Part shown: positions 26,884-35,157 of the stretch, one piece after another
Layout of the letters: every line of letters starts with the position of its first letter
Position numbering within the stretch: position 1 is the first letter of the stretch
From: Streptomyces sp. NBC_01264
GTDB lineage: Bacteria > Actinomycetota > Actinomycetes > Streptomycetales > Streptomycetaceae
Direction of reading: 5' to 3'
NCBI RefSeq assembly: GCF_026340675.1
Contig: NZ_JAPEOX010000001.1
Location: 930,001-994,000, forward strand
Length of the DNA stretch: 64,000 bases
Notes under the pieces: model-generated
Databases searched by the model: none
The model's input: only the letters and a program-made list of their open reading frames with translations
What the model was told of the DNA's origin: nothing
Position numbers and translations under genes: made by a program

Positions 26884-28173
26884 TCAGCGCTCGACGTCTG
26901 CCGCGCCGGGATCCGCGGCGGGATCAGCTACGGCGTCCAGGTCCGCCCGGATGCGGCCGGCGAACCAGCCGACCGCTGCCTCTCGGCGGGACAGCGGGCC
27001 GGGCTCGAAGCCGGGGGTGGAGAGGCCCTTCTGCACACGGGCGACCAGCTCGACGTCCTCGTCGTTGGTGATCCAGCCGATGTGGATGTTCAGGCGGCGG
27101 GCGATGCGGGTGCGCAGGCCCGTACCGCGCCGGGTGTAGAACGCGCCGGGGACGGCCACCCGGTCGACCGCCGTCGGGATCGCGGTCCAGGCCAGGACGT
27201 GGTCGGGGTAGAAGTCGATGAGGGTGTTCGGGTAGATGACCGCGTAGCGCCAGGTCCGGCGGTCGGCTTCGGCGAGGCCGGGCATGGGGGCGGCGATGCG
27301 CTGGTAGAGGCGTTCGGCCCAGTTCGAGGACGGCTTGTCCCGCAGGGGCGAGGCGAACAGTGCGTAGGACTCCTCGATCTCGCAGGTGTAGCCCTGGTAG
27401 TCGAGCAGCCGCATCAGCCCCGGATGGGCCACCGGTACGTGGTAGCCCTCCAGGTAATTGTCGACCGTCACCTTCCAGTTGGCCTCCTGCACCTCGGCTG
27501 CGGCCAGGTCGTGGATCCGGGCGCGGCCGACCGGGACCAGGTCGGCCCCGGCGTAGTGGCCGACGGCCTCGGCGAGCCCGGCGCACTGCTGGGCCAGGGG
27601 CACGGCGTCGGGGTCGAGGTTGACGAACACGAAGCCGAGGAAGGATTCGACGCGGGCCGGGAACAGGCCGAGGGCGGGCTTGTCGAGGCAGGGGATCTGC
27701 CTCGCCTCCGGGGCTCCGACCAGGGTTCCGTCGAGGCGGTAGGTCCAGCCGTGGTACGGGCAGCGGATCGCTTTGCCGGCTGGTTCGGGGGCGGTGACCA
27801 GGCGTGTTCCGCGGTGGCGGCACACGTTGAGGTGGGCGGCGAGGGCGCCGTCCTCGGTGCGGACGACGAGCACCTCGCGGCCGGCGACGGTGGCGGCGAG
27901 CCGGGCGCCCGGGTTCGGCAGGTCGGACTCGTGGCAGACGAGCTGCCAGGCCTTGGCGAAGACCTGCCGGACCTCCTGGGCGGCCGTGTCGGGATCGGTG
28001 TAGTAGCGGGCTGACAGGGCGGGCCCGGGGGCGTCCGGGACCGGCGCGCGGGCCGGCATCGGCTGGTCGGCCCGGACCGGCGGGTGGGGCTCGGCCGACT
28101 GGTCGGCCGGGACCGGCGGGTGGGACTCGGCCGACTGGTCGGCCGGGGGCTTTTCGGGGGCTCTGGAGTGCAT
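26884..28173 (-). CDS. Rieske non-heme iron oxygenase, alpha subunit
   Basis: A 429-residue oxygenase of the choline/carnitine/stachydrine-type group. The Rieske cluster ligands are NVCRHRG (Cys118, His120) and RCPYHGWTY (Cys138, His141). The mononuclear iron site is in DNYLEGYHVPVAHPGLM (two His) with an Asp expected near the C-terminus. Family members hydroxylate N-methyl or C-H positions, often demethylating quaternary amines. No reductase gene is adjacent; electrons might come from the divergent NuoF-like and ferredoxin genes, which is inference. The N-terminus (about residues 9-43) contains an in-frame 36-bp repeat (PVPADQSAEPHP). First gene of the leftward operon. Confidence 0.9.
   Translation of the reverse strand: MHSRAPEKPPADQSAESHPPVPADQSAEPHPPVRADQPMPARAPVPDAPGPALSARYYTDPDTAAQEVRQVFAKAWQLVCHESDLPNPGARLAATVAGREVLVVRTEDGALAAHLNVCRHRGTRLVTAPEPAGKAIRCPYHGWTYRLDGTLVGAPEARQIPCLDKPALGLFPARVESFLGFVFVNLDPDAVPLAQQCAGLAEAVGHYAGADLVPVGRARIHDLAAAEVQEANWKVTVDNYLEGYHVPVAHPGLMRLLDYQGYTCEIEESYALFASPLRDKPSSNWAERLYQRIAAPMPGLAEADRRTWRYAVIYPNTLIDFYPDHVLAWTAIPTAVDRVAVPGAFYTRRGTGLRTRIARRLNIHIGWITNDEDVELVARVQKGLSTPGFEPGPLSRREAAVGWFAGRIRADLDAVADPAADPGAADVER
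28045..28149. repeat. 36-bp tandem repeat in the Rieske gene leader
   Basis: About three diverging copies of a 36-bp unit encode PVPADQSAEPHP-like blocks before the conserved oxygenase domain begins. Unit length preserves frame. Confidence 0.7.
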
Positions 28174-28272
28174 CGGGTGACTCCTCCGTACCGCGGTGCG
28201 GTGATCGGTCTCGGCGAGGGCATCGAGACGACCCGGCGTTGGACAGCGGGCCGCGGCGGTCGCCGGGGCCTT

Positions 28273-28290
28273 GCTGACCGATTGGACAGC
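28273..28290. promoter_or_regulatory. TetR-like operator, copy 1 (imperfect)
   Basis: GCTGACCGATTGGACAGC matches copy 2 in 16 of 18 positions and lies 57 bp from it. Placed about 100 bp upstream of the Rieske start. Confidence 0.7.
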
Positions 28291-28329
28291 CAGATTGCTG
28301 GCTGATTTCCGCCGGGTCAAGACTTGTAC

Positions 28330-28347
28330 GCTGACCGATCGGTCAGC
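28330..28347. promoter_or_regulatory. TetR-like operator, copy 2 (perfect palindrome)
   Basis: GCTGACCGATCGGTCAGC is a perfect 18-bp palindrome of the TGACCGATCGGTCA class bound by many TetR-family repressors. It overlaps a locally AT-richer stretch (CAAGACTTGTACG ... TAGCGTAATTC) likely to hold a promoter. The TetR gene at 36151 is the nearest candidate to bind it. Confidence 0.8.
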
Positions 28348-28572
28348 TAGCGTAATTCTCGTCGCTGCACCGGCGTTCGGCCTCTTCTGGGCCTTTTGTC
28401 GGGCTGGATGCAGCCCCGCCGCCCTGGCACCCGCCAGGGCCCGCACCCCCTCCTCCTCCCCTGCCGCACGCCATCGGCGTCCCCGCGGTGAGCCCCGGGC
28501 ATCCCCACGCCGACCCCGGCTCCCGGAACCGGCCCGGTGGCTCACGGCACCCCACTCCTCCCGGAGGCACGC

Positions 28573-28974
28573 ATGAGCGGTCGTCGGCGTCTGGACTGGC
28601 TCGGGCTCACCCCCGAACCGGAGCGGGAACTGCCCGCTGCGGTCGCCGCCCTGCGCGCTTCCCCGCACCGTCCCCCCACGGACCTGATCGCCTCCGAGCA
28701 ACACCGCCTGGAGCGCCTGATCCTGCGGGGCGGCCGGCGCGGCTGGCTGCGCTACCTGGCCGAGGTCACCGCCCTGGTGACCGCCGCGGCCGGCGGCCCC
28801 GGTCAGGGCGACCGCACGGCAGCCCTGGTCGCCGGCGAGGTGGTCCTCGACCACCACCGCATGCTCATCGGCCTCCCGGGAACGGGATACGCCCGCACCG
28901 CCGCGGACCGCACCGCACTCGAGAGCGCCGTACGGACCCTGCGCGCCAACCCCCGGACAGGAAGCAGCCGATGA
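28573..28974 (+). CDS. Small conserved-looking protein of unknown function
   Basis: A 133-residue basic, mostly helical protein (RRRLDWLGLTPEPERELPAA; HRLERLILRGGRRGWLRYLAEVTALV; AGEVVLDHHRMLIGLPGTGY). No family recognised and no metal-ligand pattern. The ATG has GGAGG 7 bases upstream, and the stop overlaps the next ATG (ATGA), so it is translated with the NuoF-like protein. It could be an accessory subunit of that flavoprotein; that is inference. Confidence 0.7.
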   Translation: MSGRRRLDWLGLTPEPERELPAAVAALRASPHRPPTDLIASEQHRLERLILRGGRRGWLRYLAEVTALVTAAAGGPGQGDRTAALVAGEVVLDHHRMLIGLPGTGYARTAADRTALESAVRTLRANPRTGSSR

Positions 28975-30302
28975 CCACGATCCGAATCCCGACCGGGCAG
29001 GCACCGGGCTCCGTACTCGGCGCCGCGCCCGGCACGACGGAAGACCTCGAGGCGTACCTCGCCACCGGTGGCTACACCGACGCCACCGGCCCGGAGGAGC
29101 TGCTGCGCCACCTCGCCGCATCCGGTCTGCGCGGGCGCGGCGGGGCCGGCTTCCCGGCCGACGTCAAGCTCCGCGCCGTCCGCGAGCGCGGAGGCGCCCC
29201 GGTGGTGGTGGCGAACGGCGAGGAGGGCGAGCCCGGTTCGGTCAAGGACCGCTGGCTGCTGCGGGCCAGGCCCCATCTGGTGCTCGACGGCCTCGCCCGC
29301 GCCGCCGCGGTCACCGGCGCCGTACGCGGCTACGTCTACCTCTCGGACCCGGTGGCCGCGGACCGGGTGCGCCGGGCCCTCGCCGAACGGGAGCCGTGCC
29401 TGCCCGTCGAGGTCGTCGAGACCGCCCACGCCTACGTCGCCGGGGAGGAGAGCGCGGTCGTCCGCCGGATCGACGGCGGCCCGGCCCTGCCCACGGCCAA
29501 GCCGCCCCGCCCCTTCGAACGCGGTGTCGGCGGCGCGCCGACCCTGGTCTCCAACGTCGAGACGCTCGCCCGCATCGCCCTCACCGCCGCCCTCCCCGGC
29601 CTGCGGCGGGCGATCGCCCGCTCCACCCTCGTGACCCTGTCCGGCGGGAGCGCGGCCCCCGTCCTCACCGAGGTCCCCTACGGAGTCCCCCTGCGCACCC
29701 TGGCCGGCGAACTCGGCGCCCCGGACGCGGCCGGGGCACTGCTGGGCGGCCTGTTCGGCGGACTCGTCGACGCCCGCGCCCTGGACCTCCCCCTCGAACC
29801 CGGCGCGCTCGCCGCGGCGGACACCGCACTGGGCTGCGGAGCGATCCGCTTCCTCGCCCCCGGGGCCTGCCCGGTGAGCACCGCCGCCGACGCCGTCGGT
29901 CACCTCGCGGCCGAGAGCGCACGGCAGTGCGGGGTCTGCGTCTCGGGCACCGCGGCGGTCCGCGACGCCGTGTACGCCCTCGCCGTGGGGACCGCCGGCC
30001 CCGACACCCTCGTCCACCTGGAGCGGTGGTCGCGGGGCCTGCCCGGGCGGGGCGCGTGCGGGCTGCTCGACGCCGCCGCGGGCCTGGCCGGCAGCCTCCT
30101 GCGCTCCTTCCCCGAACTCGTCCGGTCCCACCTGCGCGGGCCCTGTCCCGGCTGCGCCCGCGCCGTCTCCTCACCCGCGAGCGGTCACGGGCACCGCCTC
30201 ACCGTGGCCGTACCGGACGTCTCCGCCGCGACCGCGGACGACCGGACCGCCCGGACCGCCCCGACCGAACCCCGCTTGCCCGCCCTGAAGGGAACACCGT
30301 GA
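28971..30302 (+). CDS. NuoF-like NADH-binding flavoprotein, stand-alone
   Basis: A 443-residue homologue of the complex I 51-kDa subunit. FMN/NADH motifs GLRGRGGAGFPADVKL and VANGEEGEPGSVKDRWLL are clear, and the SLBB-like middle and C-terminal Fe-S region follow. In that region the usual ESCGxCxPC is ESARQCGVC: the first Cys is Ala; two Cys and the distal one (GRGACGLL) remain, so the cluster may be altered. No other complex I genes are near. It likely passes electrons between NADH and the adjacent ferredoxin. Overlaps genes on both sides. Confidence 0.82.
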   Translation: MTTIRIPTGQAPGSVLGAAPGTTEDLEAYLATGGYTDATGPEELLRHLAASGLRGRGGAGFPADVKLRAVRERGGAPVVVANGEEGEPGSVKDRWLLRARPHLVLDGLARAAAVTGAVRGYVYLSDPVAADRVRRALAEREPCLPVEVVETAHAYVAGEESAVVRRIDGGPALPTAKPPRPFERGVGGAPTLVSNVETLARIALTAALPGLRRAIARSTLVTLSGGSAAPVLTEVPYGVPLRTLAGELGAPDAAGALLGGLFGGLVDARALDLPLEPGALAAADTALGCGAIRFLAPGACPVSTAADAVGHLAAESARQCGVCVSGTAAVRDAVYALAVGTAGPDTLVHLERWSRGLPGRGACGLLDAAAGLAGSLLRSFPELVRSHLRGPCPGCARAVSSPASGHGHRLTVAVPDVSAATADDRTARTAPTEPRLPALKGTP

Positions 30303-30490
30303 AACTCCTGCTGGACTCCACCCGCTGCCAGGGCTACGGACTGTGCCAGGAACACGCACCCCACCTGGTCGAACTCGACGAGTGGGGCTACGCGAAGGTC
30401 CTCCCCGTCACCGTCCCGCCCGGCGCCGAGGAAGCGGCGCGCGCCTGCGCCGAGAGCTGCCCCAACTCCGCGCTCAGAGTGGAGAACTGA
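30299..30490 (+). CDS. Single-cluster ferredoxin, 3Fe-4S type
   Basis: A 63-residue ferredoxin: RCQGYGLCQEHAP (C-x2-Y-x2-C) and CAESCPNSAL (C-x3-CP). The missing second Cys of the 4Fe-4S pattern is Tyr, as in 3Fe-4S ferredoxins that feed P450s and oxygenases. GTG overlaps the NuoF-like stop (GTGA). The partner oxidase is not fixed by the sequence; the divergent Rieske oxygenase or the acyl-CoA dehydrogenases downstream are possible. Confidence 0.9.
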   Translation: MKLLLDSTRCQGYGLCQEHAPHLVELDEWGYAKVLPVTVPPGAEEAARACAESCPNSALRVEN

Positions 30491-30491
30491 C

Positions 30492-32567
30492 ATGGAACGT
30501 GAGCTGAGCGCTCTGTTCGACCCCCGCTCGGTCGCCGTGGTCGGCGCCAGCGACGACCCGGCGAAGTACGGCCACGCGGTGGCCTCCCAGGCCTTGCGCG
30601 CAGACGGGCGGCGCCCGGTGCACCTGGTGAACCGGCGCGGCGGCACCGTCCTCGGCAGGCGGGCCGCCCCGTCCCTCTCCGCGATCGGCGAACCCGTCGA
30701 CCTGGTGGTGATCTCCGTCCCCGGCAGCGGCTTCGAGGCCGCCGTGGAAGAGGCCCTGGCCTGCGGGGCGAAGGCCATCGTCGGCATCACCGCCGGCTTC
30801 GCCGAAGCCGGCCCGGAGGGTGCGGCGCGGCAGCGCGCGATCGTCGCCCGGGTCCGGGCGGCCGGAGCCGTGCTCGTCGGACCCAACTGCCTGGGCATCG
30901 CCGACAACACGACGGAGCTGTACCTCGCCTCGGACCGTTTCGCACCCGGCGGCGTCGCCCTGCTGAGCCAGAGCGGCAACCTCGCCCTCGAACTCCAGCT
31001 CCGCGGCGCTCCGCACGGTCTGGGCTTCTCCCGCTTCGTCTCCCTCGGCAACCAGGCCGACGTCACCCTCGTCGACCTCGTCGAGGACTGCGCCCGCCAC
31101 GAGGCCACCACGGCGATCGCCGTGTACGCCGAGGACTTCGGCGACGGCAGGGCCTTCGCCCGGGCCGCCGCCGCGGCCGGCAAGCCGGTGGTCCTGCTCA
31201 CCGCCGGGCGCGGCTCCGCCTCGGCCCGCAGCGCCCGGTCGCACACCGGGGCGCTCACCACATCGGCCGAAGTCGTGGCCGCCGCCTGCCGCGACGCGGG
31301 GGTGGAACTCGTGCGCACCCCGAGGGAGATGACCGTCGTACTGGCCGCGGTGAGCAGCCGCCCGGGGCCCCGTACGGGAGGCGGCCGGACTGCGGTCTTC
31401 ACCGACGGCGGCGGCCACGGGGCGATCGCGGCCGACGCCGCCGAGGAGGCCGGGCTCGCCGTGCCGGAGCTCGCGGAGGCGACCCAGGCAGGACTGCGGA
31501 CCGTGCTGTGGCAGCAGTCCGCGGTCGCCAACCCGGTCGACCTGGCGGGGATGGGCGAGCAGGAACCCCTGTCGTACGCCGACACGGTCGGGCACCTGCT
31601 CGCCGCCGACGAGGTCGACGCCGTCCTGATGACGGGCTACTTCGGCGGGTACGCGGCGTCCGAGGGCGGCCTGGGCGGCGGGCAGGCGGGCGGCTCCGCG
31701 CTCGCGGAGGGGGAGACCCGGGCCGCCGAGAAGATCGTCGCCCACGTCGCGGGCTCGCCGAAGCCCCTGGTGGTGCAGTCGATGTACCCGGGGTCGCCGA
31801 GCTGCCGGGTACTGGCCGGGGCCGGGATACCCGTCTTCGCCGCCACCGAGGACGCCGCCCGCGCGCTGTCGGCGATGACCGGCCGCGCGGCGGGCCCCGT
31901 GCCGGGGCTCCCGGCGCTGCCCGCCGCCGCGGCGGCGCTGCGCGATCCTGGGTACCACGGGGTACGCGCGCTGCTCGGCGCCGCCGGTGTGCCGTTCCCG
32001 GCCGCCCGTGAGGTCACGGACGAGGCGGGAGTACTGGCCGCGGCCGGGGAGTTCGAGGGCCCGTACGTACTGAAGGCCCTGCACCTCCTGCACAAGTCCG
32101 ACGCGGGTGGCGTGGCGCTGGGCCTGGCCGACCGGGACGCGCTCCTCGCCGCCTACCGGGACATGCGCGCCCGGCTCGGCCCCGGCTCGTACTCGGTCGA
32201 GGCGATGGCGGACCTCTCGGACGGCATCGAGCTGATCGTGGGCGTGAACCACGACCCCCGCTTCGGACCGGTGGCCATGGTCGGGCTCGGCGGGGTCCTC
32301 ACCGAGACCCTGCGCGACGTGGCCTTCGCGCTGGCGCCCGTACCGGCGCGGCGGGCCGAGGAGCTGCTGCGGGGGCTGCGGACCGCGGCCCTGCTCGCGG
32401 GTGTCCGGGGCCGGCCGGCCGTCGACGTGGCCGCCGCGGCGGCCGTGATCGAACGCATCACGACGGTGGCCGCCGCGCATCCGGAGATCGCGGAACTGGA
32501 GGTCAACCCGCTGCTGGTCCGCCCGGACGGCGCCCTGGCGCTGGACGCACGGGCCGTCCTGGGCTGA
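30492..32567 (+). CDS. NDP-forming acyl-CoA synthetase (fused alpha-beta)
   Basis: A 691-residue protein. The N-terminal CoA-binding domain begins LFDPRSVAVVGASDDPAKYG. The succinyl-CoA-synthetase-like domain has LVGPNCLGI and GVALLSQSGN, and the phosphorylated His is in SARSHTGALTT. The C-terminal ATP-grasp domain has YVLKALHLLHKSDAGGVALGL and ELIVGVNHDPRFGPVAMVGLGG. It converts a carboxylate plus CoA to acyl-CoA using ATP or GTP. Starts one base after the ferredoxin stop; it supplies substrate to the acyl-CoA dehydrogenases that follow. Confidence 0.9.
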   Translation: MERELSALFDPRSVAVVGASDDPAKYGHAVASQALRADGRRPVHLVNRRGGTVLGRRAAPSLSAIGEPVDLVVISVPGSGFEAAVEEALACGAKAIVGITAGFAEAGPEGAARQRAIVARVRAAGAVLVGPNCLGIADNTTELYLASDRFAPGGVALLSQSGNLALELQLRGAPHGLGFSRFVSLGNQADVTLVDLVEDCARHEATTAIAVYAEDFGDGRAFARAAAAAGKPVVLLTAGRGSASARSARSHTGALTTSAEVVAAACRDAGVELVRTPREMTVVLAAVSSRPGPRTGGGRTAVFTDGGGHGAIAADAAEEAGLAVPELAEATQAGLRTVLWQQSAVANPVDLAGMGEQEPLSYADTVGHLLAADEVDAVLMTGYFGGYAASEGGLGGGQAGGSALAEGETRAAEKIVAHVAGSPKPLVVQSMYPGSPSCRVLAGAGIPVFAATEDAARALSAMTGRAAGPVPGLPALPAAAAALRDPGYHGVRALLGAAGVPFPAAREVTDEAGVLAAAGEFEGPYVLKALHLLHKSDAGGVALGLADRDALLAAYRDMRARLGPGSYSVEAMADLSDGIELIVGVNHDPRFGPVAMVGLGGVLTETLRDVAFALAPVPARRAEELLRGLRTAALLAGVRGRPAVDVAAAAAVIERITTVAAAHPEIAELEVNPLLVRPDGALALDARAVLG

Positions 32568-32572
32568 CCGAC

Positions 32573-32680
32573 CGGCCCGCGTTCCCCCGCACCTCCCACA
32601 TTCCTTCCATCCCTCCGCCCCCTTCCGCACCTTCCGTCCCCTCCATACCTTCCCTCCCCTCCATCCCTTCCGCACCGGAG
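32573..32680. repeat. Pyrimidine-rich tract before the first acyl-CoA dehydrogenase
   Basis: About 105 bp of nearly pure C/T on the plus strand (CCTTCC/CCCTCC units). A degenerate operator-like sequence at 32563-32580 (15 of 18 matches to the palindrome at 28330) precedes it. No ORF. Confidence 0.6.
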
Positions 32681-32686
32681 AGCGTC

Positions 32687-33862
32687 ATGGATTTCCGCTA
32701 CACGCCCGAGCAGGCCGACCTCAAAGCCCGCGCCGCCGCCTACGCACAACTCCTGATGGGGTACGAGGACCAGTCCGAGGAAGCGGGCGGTCCCCTGCCC
32801 GTCGGGACGGTCCGCGAACTGACCCGGGCCGCCATGGACGCCGGCGTCTACGCGATCAACATGCCCGCGGCCTGGGGCGGGGCCGGCCTGTCCCTGCTGG
32901 ACCAGGTCATCGTCGAGGAGGAGTTCGGCAAGGTCACCAACTGCCTCTGGGACATCCCCTGGCGGCCCGCGAACGTCCTCGCCCACGGCACCGAGGCGCA
33001 GCGCGAGGAGTACCTCCTGCCCGTCATCCGGGGCGAGCGCTTCGACGCGTTCGCGGTGACCGAACCCGGTGCCGGCTCGGATCCCGGCTCGTGCACGAGC
33101 ACCGCGACCCGCACCGAGGGCGGCTGGCTGCTGAACGGCGAGAAGTGGTTCGTCACCTGTGGTGACATCGCCGACTTCCTTCTGGTGCAGGCCGATGCGG
33201 GCCCGGAGCGGGCCGCGACCCTGTTCTTCGTGGACAAGGGGGCGGCGGGCGTCGAGATGACCCGGGTCCCCCGGTTCATGCACTCCGCGGTGAACGGGCA
33301 CCCCGAGTTCACCTTCACCGACGTCTTCGTCGCCGACGAGGACGTGCTCGGCGGTGTCGGCAACGGCTACGAGCTGACGAAGGAGTGGTTCACGGACGAG
33401 CGGCTGATGATCGCGGCCCGGACCGTCGGAGCGGCGGAGCGGGCCCTGGAACTCGCCCGCGACTGGTCGGTGCGTCGCCGCCAGTTCGGCTCGCCCATCG
33501 CCGACTTCCAGCTGATCCAGGGCATGCTCGCCGATTGCGCCGTCGACATCGCCGTCAACCGCGCCTACACCCACCAGGTCGCCTGGGAGGCCGACCAGCC
33601 GCACACCGACCCCAAGACCCTGCACGCCAAGGCGTCCACGGCCAAGCTCGCCGCAAGCGAGGCGGCGGGCCGGGTCATCGACCGGTGCGTGCAGATCTTC
33701 GGCGGCCGCGGCTACGACCGCTCGTACCCCGTCGAGCGGATGTACCGCGAACTGCGCGTCGACCGGATCTGGGAGGGGACCTCCGAGATCCAGCGCCTGA
33801 TCATCGCGAACGAGCTGATCAAGCGGGGTACGCGGGCACTCGCGCTGCCCGGCCGCTCCTGA
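32687..33862 (+). CDS. Acyl-CoA dehydrogenase (copy 1)
   Basis: A 391-residue FAD enzyme. TEPGAGSDPGSCTSTATR and NGEKWFVTCGDIADF are substrate/FAD loops; RRRQFGSPIADFQLIQGMLADC, IFGGRGYDRSYPVERMYREL and the catalytic base in RIWEGTSEIQRLI (Glu at about 363) complete it. It forms an alpha,beta double bond in an acyl-CoA. 391 residues, equal in length to the next gene and strongly similar, so a tandem duplication. Preceded by a 119-bp spacer. Confidence 0.93.
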   Translation: MDFRYTPEQADLKARAAAYAQLLMGYEDQSEEAGGPLPVGTVRELTRAAMDAGVYAINMPAAWGGAGLSLLDQVIVEEEFGKVTNCLWDIPWRPANVLAHGTEAQREEYLLPVIRGERFDAFAVTEPGAGSDPGSCTSTATRTEGGWLLNGEKWFVTCGDIADFLLVQADAGPERAATLFFVDKGAAGVEMTRVPRFMHSAVNGHPEFTFTDVFVADEDVLGGVGNGYELTKEWFTDERLMIAARTVGAAERALELARDWSVRRRQFGSPIADFQLIQGMLADCAVDIAVNRAYTHQVAWEADQPHTDPKTLHAKASTAKLAASEAAGRVIDRCVQIFGGRGYDRSYPVERMYRELRVDRIWEGTSEIQRLIIANELIKRGTRALALPGRS

Positions 33863-33919
33863 TCGGTCCACCACCACCTCCCCCTCATCCACGATCACGA
33901 ACACGAGGACGAACAACAC

Positions 33920-35095
33920 ATGGACTTCCGCCTCACCGCCCGTCAGGAAGAGCTCCGCGACTCGGCACGCGCCCTCACCGAGTTCATCACGAAGTACGAG
34001 CTCGACTGCGAGGAGAACAACGGCCTGCCCCCGCAGGCCCACACCGAGATCCGCGACGCGGTCCTCGACAGCGGCCTCCAGGCCGTCAACATGCCCGTGG
34101 AGTGGGGCGGCGCCGGCCTGAGCATCCTGGAGCAGGTCACCGTCCAGGCCGAACTCGGGCGGCTCACCGGCGCCCTGTGGGACATGGTGTGGCGTCCGGC
34201 CAACGCACTGTCCTTCTGCACGCCGGAGCAGCGCGAGCGGTACCTGGTCCCGGTGATCCGGGGACAGCGCCGTGACTGCTATGCGGTGAGCGAGCCCGAG
34301 GCCGGCTCCGACCCGCAGAGCCTGCGGACCACGGCGACGCGGACCGGGGACGGCGACTGGGTGCTGAACGGCGAGAAGTGGTTCGTCACCGTGGGCGACC
34401 ACGCCGACTTCATGATCGTGCTCGCGGCCGCAGGGGAGGAGCGGGCACCGACCCTGTTCCTCGTCGACAAGGACACTCCGGGCATCGAGATGACCCGGGT
34501 GCCCCGCTGGATGCACACCTTCGTCTACGAGCACCCCGAGTTCACCTTCACCGATGTCCGCGTGCCCGGGGACGCCGTGCTCGGTGAGGTGGGCACCGGC
34601 TACGACATCACCCGCTCCTGGTTCACCGAGGAGCGGCTGATGATCGCCGCGCGCACGATCGGAGCGGCGGAGCGGGCTCTGGAGCTGGCCCGCGACTGGG
34701 CGGTCGAGCGGCGCCAGTTCGGTTCCCCCATCGCCGACTTCCAGCTGATCCAGGGCATGCTCGCCGACTGCGCCGTCGACATCGCCGTCAACCGCGCCTA
34801 CACCCACCAGGTCGCCTGGGAGGTCGACGAGGGCGCCCTCGACCGCAAGACGCTGCACGCGAAGGCGGCCATCGCCAAGCTGTCGGCGAGCGAGGCGTCC
34901 GGCCGGGTCATCGACCGCTGTCTGCAGATCTTCGGCGGCCGCGGCTACGACCGCTCGTACCCCGTCGAGCGGCTCTACCGCGAACTGCGCGTCGACCGGA
35001 TCTGGGAGGGCACCTCCGAGATCCAGCGCCTGATCATCGCGGGTGAACTCGTCAAGCGCGGTACGGGCGTGCTGCACATGCCCTCGGCCGTGTGA
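33920..35095 (+). CDS. Acyl-CoA dehydrogenase (copy 2)
   Basis: A 391-residue paralogue of the preceding gene. SEPEAGSDPQSLRTTATR, ERRQFGSPIADFQLIQGMLA, IFGGRGYDRSYPVERLYREL and RIWEGTSEIQRLIIAGELVK are aligned with copy 1. The N-terminal half differs more (KYELDCEENNGLPPQAHTEI against GYEDQSEEAGGPLPVGTVRE), which suggests either different acyl substrates or a heteromeric enzyme. Known in steroid and carnitine pathways: paired acyl-CoA dehydrogenase subunits; here both keep the catalytic Glu. Confidence 0.93.
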   Translation: MDFRLTARQEELRDSARALTEFITKYELDCEENNGLPPQAHTEIRDAVLDSGLQAVNMPVEWGGAGLSILEQVTVQAELGRLTGALWDMVWRPANALSFCTPEQRERYLVPVIRGQRRDCYAVSEPEAGSDPQSLRTTATRTGDGDWVLNGEKWFVTVGDHADFMIVLAAAGEERAPTLFLVDKDTPGIEMTRVPRWMHTFVYEHPEFTFTDVRVPGDAVLGEVGTGYDITRSWFTEERLMIAARTIGAAERALELARDWAVERRQFGSPIADFQLIQGMLADCAVDIAVNRAYTHQVAWEVDEGALDRKTLHAKAAIAKLSASEASGRVIDRCLQIFGGRGYDRSYPVERLYRELRVDRIWEGTSEIQRLIIAGELVKRGTGVLHMPSAV

Positions 35096-35157
35096 CCTCC
35101 GCGTCCGACGTATCCGACACATCTGACGCATCCGACGCATCCAAAGGGGAAGAGCCG

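Larger units (their letters stand above)
28174..28572. other. 399-bp divergent control region
   Basis: Lies between the Rieske gene (leftward) and the gene at 28573 (rightward). It contains two TetR-like palindromes (28273-28290 and 28330-28347), then about 200 bp of C-rich sequence without clear structure. No convincing ORF. Confidence 0.7.

Noticed and set aside
32153..35140. Very long open frame (995 codons) on the minus strand opposite both acyl-CoA dehydrogenase genes
   Set aside because: Typical antisense shadow in high-GC DNA; the plus strand has complete, motif-supported genes and the minus frame has low-complexity residues.
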